NCBI GenBank assembly: GCA_946626395.1
Contig: CAMOUF010000066.1
Coordinates: 1 to 6,107 of the forward strand
Direction: 5' to 3'
Length of the DNA: 6,107 bases
Source: an uncultured Clostridia bacterium
Lineage (GTDB): Bacteria; Bacillota; Clostridia; Christensenellales; Aristaeellaceae
Positions 5,351 through 6,107 of the stretch are shown in pieces (position 1 is the first letter of the stretch; the number at the start of each line of letters is the position of its first letter). Made by a program: the position numbers and the translations under genes. The notes under the pieces are model-generated. The model had not been told where the DNA came from. It did no database searches and was given only the letters and a program-made list of their open reading frames with translations.

Positions 5351-5453
5351 AAGTTCTAAGGTCAAAGTTCTAAGTTCCAAGCCGAATAGTCAAACGGCTT
5401 CGGCCCGCTGAATTGCGCGGAACAGAATCAGCTTGGAACTTGGAACTTAGAAC
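5351..5453. repeat. 15-bp inverted repeat element after the threonine aldolase gene
   Basis: GTTCTAAGTTCCAAG (5367-5381) and CTTGGAACTTAGAAC (5439-5453) are exact inverted copies. On the left AAGTTCTAAG occurs twice (5351-5360 and 5365-5374, period 14); on the right a GGAACTT unit is repeated. A small hairpin, AAGCCG/CGGCTT (5379-5384 and 5395-5400), lies inside. The element begins 2 nt after the stop codon. It could terminate the transcript or be a small nonautonomous repeat; no clear target-site duplication was seen. Confidence 0.65.
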
Positions 5454-5462
5454 GATTATTAT
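5433..5462 (+). promoter_or_regulatory. Weak candidate promoter in the right arm of the inverted repeat
   Basis: TTGGAA (5433-5438, 4 of 6), an 18-bp spacer and TATTAT (5457-5462, 5 of 6). The predicted start near 5469 leaves a leader of about 11 nt before the ATG at 5480. Its -35 box belongs to the repeat, so the repeat may supply the promoter of the next gene. Confidence 0.3.
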
Positions 5463-5479
5463 GAATGCGTTAGGTGCCT

Positions 5480-5860
5480 ATGGATACCGCTGAATTGATG
5501 TTTTTTGACGGCCGGGCCGCCGCCCTGCCGCTGTACGAGGCGCTGAAAAGCCGCATGGCCGCGGTGTGCGTGGGGCCTGTCAGCGTAAAGACGCAAAAGA
5601 CCCAGATTTCCTTTTATAACCGACGCATGTTCGCCTGCGTTTCCTTTCTGCCCCTGGGCCGGGCGAAGGAGCGGCCGCCGGTTTATCTGACGGTTTCCTT
5701 TGGGCTGGATCACCGGCAGGCATCCCCCCGCATCGGCGCGGCTGTCCAGGCCCGTCCCAACCGCTGGACCCATCATGTGATGATCTCGTCCCCGGAGGAA
5801 ATCGACGGAGAGCTGCTTTCCTGGCTGACGGAAGCCAGCACGTTTTCCGCAACAAAATAA
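5480..5860 (+). CDS. Small DUF5655-like protein of unknown function
   Basis: The 126-residue product resembles, from memory, short Clostridia proteins annotated with DUF5655. Recognisable blocks are KTQKTQISFYNRRMFACVSF (37-56), PPVYLTVSFGLDHR (66-79) and PNRWTHHVMISSPEEID (93-109), followed by a C-terminal helix with ELLSWL (111-116). It has no signal peptide or membrane helix, so it is probably cytoplasmic. The alternating strands and conserved histidine pair (H98, H99) suggest a small alpha/beta domain; no reaction is known to me. The start is uncertain. ATG at 5480 has only AGGTG 3 nt upstream, GTG at 5474 would add two residues, and ATG at 5498 would remove six. It follows the threonine aldolase gene by 130 bp, with the inverted repeat between, so it is probably transcribed separately. 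Confidence 0.75.
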   Translation: MDTAELMFFDGRAAALPLYEALKSRMAAVCVGPVSVKTQKTQISFYNRRMFACVSFLPLGRAKERPPVYLTVSFGLDHRQASPRIGAAVQARPNRWTHHVMISSPEEIDGELLSWLTEASTFSATK

Positions 5861-5879
5861 AGGCTCAATGTTAAAGATT

Positions 5880-6015
5880 GTGGGGGGAACCTCTCTTTGG
5901 AGTTACTTCGCATGGCCTGCGCTGCGCTTGCCCATGCTCCTTTCACCATGACACATGGCGTGTAACGCGCCAGGCATCCCTTCGGGCCGTCTGGCTACAA
6001 GAGAGGCCCCCCCAC
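5880..6015. repeat. 136-nt multi-stem element (structured RNA or palindromic repeat)
   Basis: No protein gene is seen in 5861-6107. An outer stem pairs GTGGGGGG and CCTCTCTT (5880-5897) with AAGAGAGG and CCCCCCAC (5999-6015). Inside, GTTAC (5902-5906) can pair with GTAAC (5962-5966), enclosing two hairpins: GCATGG/CCATGC (5910-5915 and 5932-5937) and CCATG/CATGG (5946-5950 and 5954-5958). A third hairpin, GCCAG/CTGGC (5969-5973 and 5991-5995), follows, with CCCTTCGGG at its tip. The nested layout resembles a branched RNA. A dispersed GC-rich palindromic repeat would look the same in one copy. There is no U tract, so it is not an ordinary terminator. Confidence 0.6.
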
Positions 6016-6043
6016 ACCCCCCTCCGAGAAAGCAATCCAGGAA

Positions 6044-6072
6044 TTGATAATCGCTGATTTTCCTTTTCTAAT
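6044..6072 (+). promoter_or_regulatory. Candidate promoter reading out of the window
   Basis: TTGATA (6044-6049, 5 of 6), a 17-bp spacer and TCTAAT (6067-6072, 5 of 6). The predicted start is near 6079. The only ATG after it in the window (6078) opens a seven-codon frame, so the gene it serves, if any, lies beyond the right edge. Confidence 0.5.
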
Positions 6073-6107
6073 TCTTTATGAAGGGAAGAAACATAGATTG
6101 ATTGGTA

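Noticed and set aside
5461..5493. Ten-codon plus-strand frame overlapping the start of the DUF5655-like gene
   Set aside because: It begins inside the candidate -10 box, has no ribosome binding site and no sign of being a regulatory leader peptide.
5459..5855. Minus-strand open frames opposite the DUF5655-like gene
   Set aside because: Both are reverse-frame artefacts with Arg/Pro/Gly-rich products and no ribosome binding site evidence.
5880..6015. tRNA or known riboswitch reading of the multi-stem element
   Set aside because: The outer stem is far longer than a tRNA acceptor stem, no T-loop or anticodon arm sequence is recognisable, and I recognise no riboswitch core motif.

Overview
The window looks like chromosomal DNA of a GC-rich member of the Clostridia (Bacillota), most likely an Oscillospirales/Ruminococcaceae-type gut bacterium. 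The evidence is strong AGGAGG-type ribosome binding sites, consensus TTGACA/TATAAT promoters, a Gram-positive holin-like mini-toxin and a Clostridia-type small DUF5655-like protein. The placement is an inference from gene content and style, not from a marker gene.

Layout. Positions 1-2179 (minus) hold the first 726 codons of carB, the carbamoyl-phosphate synthase large subunit; its 3' end lies off the left edge. Immediately upstream (2183-2647, minus) is an AT-richer 154-codon gene of unknown function. Its stop codon is one codon away from the carB start and in the same frame. Positions 2667-3004 hold a compact locus that I read as a type I toxin-antitoxin system. It has a 28-residue membrane toxin on the minus strand (2796-2882) with its own near-consensus promoter, and a perfect-consensus promoter on the plus strand (2667-2694) driving an antisense RNA across it. 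Hairpins serve as terminators and as a leader that masks the ribosome binding site. A 13-bp palindrome (3040-3066) follows. Positions 3085-4068 (minus) are argF, ornithine carbamoyltransferase, with a perfect promoter and duplicated arginine-box-like operators upstream. Divergent from it, 4312-5349 (plus) encodes a PLP-dependent threonine aldolase family enzyme. Then come a 15-bp inverted repeat element (5351-5453), a small DUF5655-like gene (5480-5860), a 136-nt multi-stem element (5880-6015) and a candidate promoter reading out of the window (6044-6072).

How the genes work together. CarB makes carbamoyl phosphate and ArgF uses it with ornithine to make citrulline, so argF and carB form an arginine/pyrimidine-precursor cluster on one strand. 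The toxin-antitoxin locus and the unknown gene sit between them and have a different base composition, which suggests later insertion. The threonine aldolase and the DUF5655-like gene are separate units on the other strand. The toxin-antitoxin locus is the most interesting part: the toxin gene is very short, and the regulatory RNA parts can be read from the sequence.
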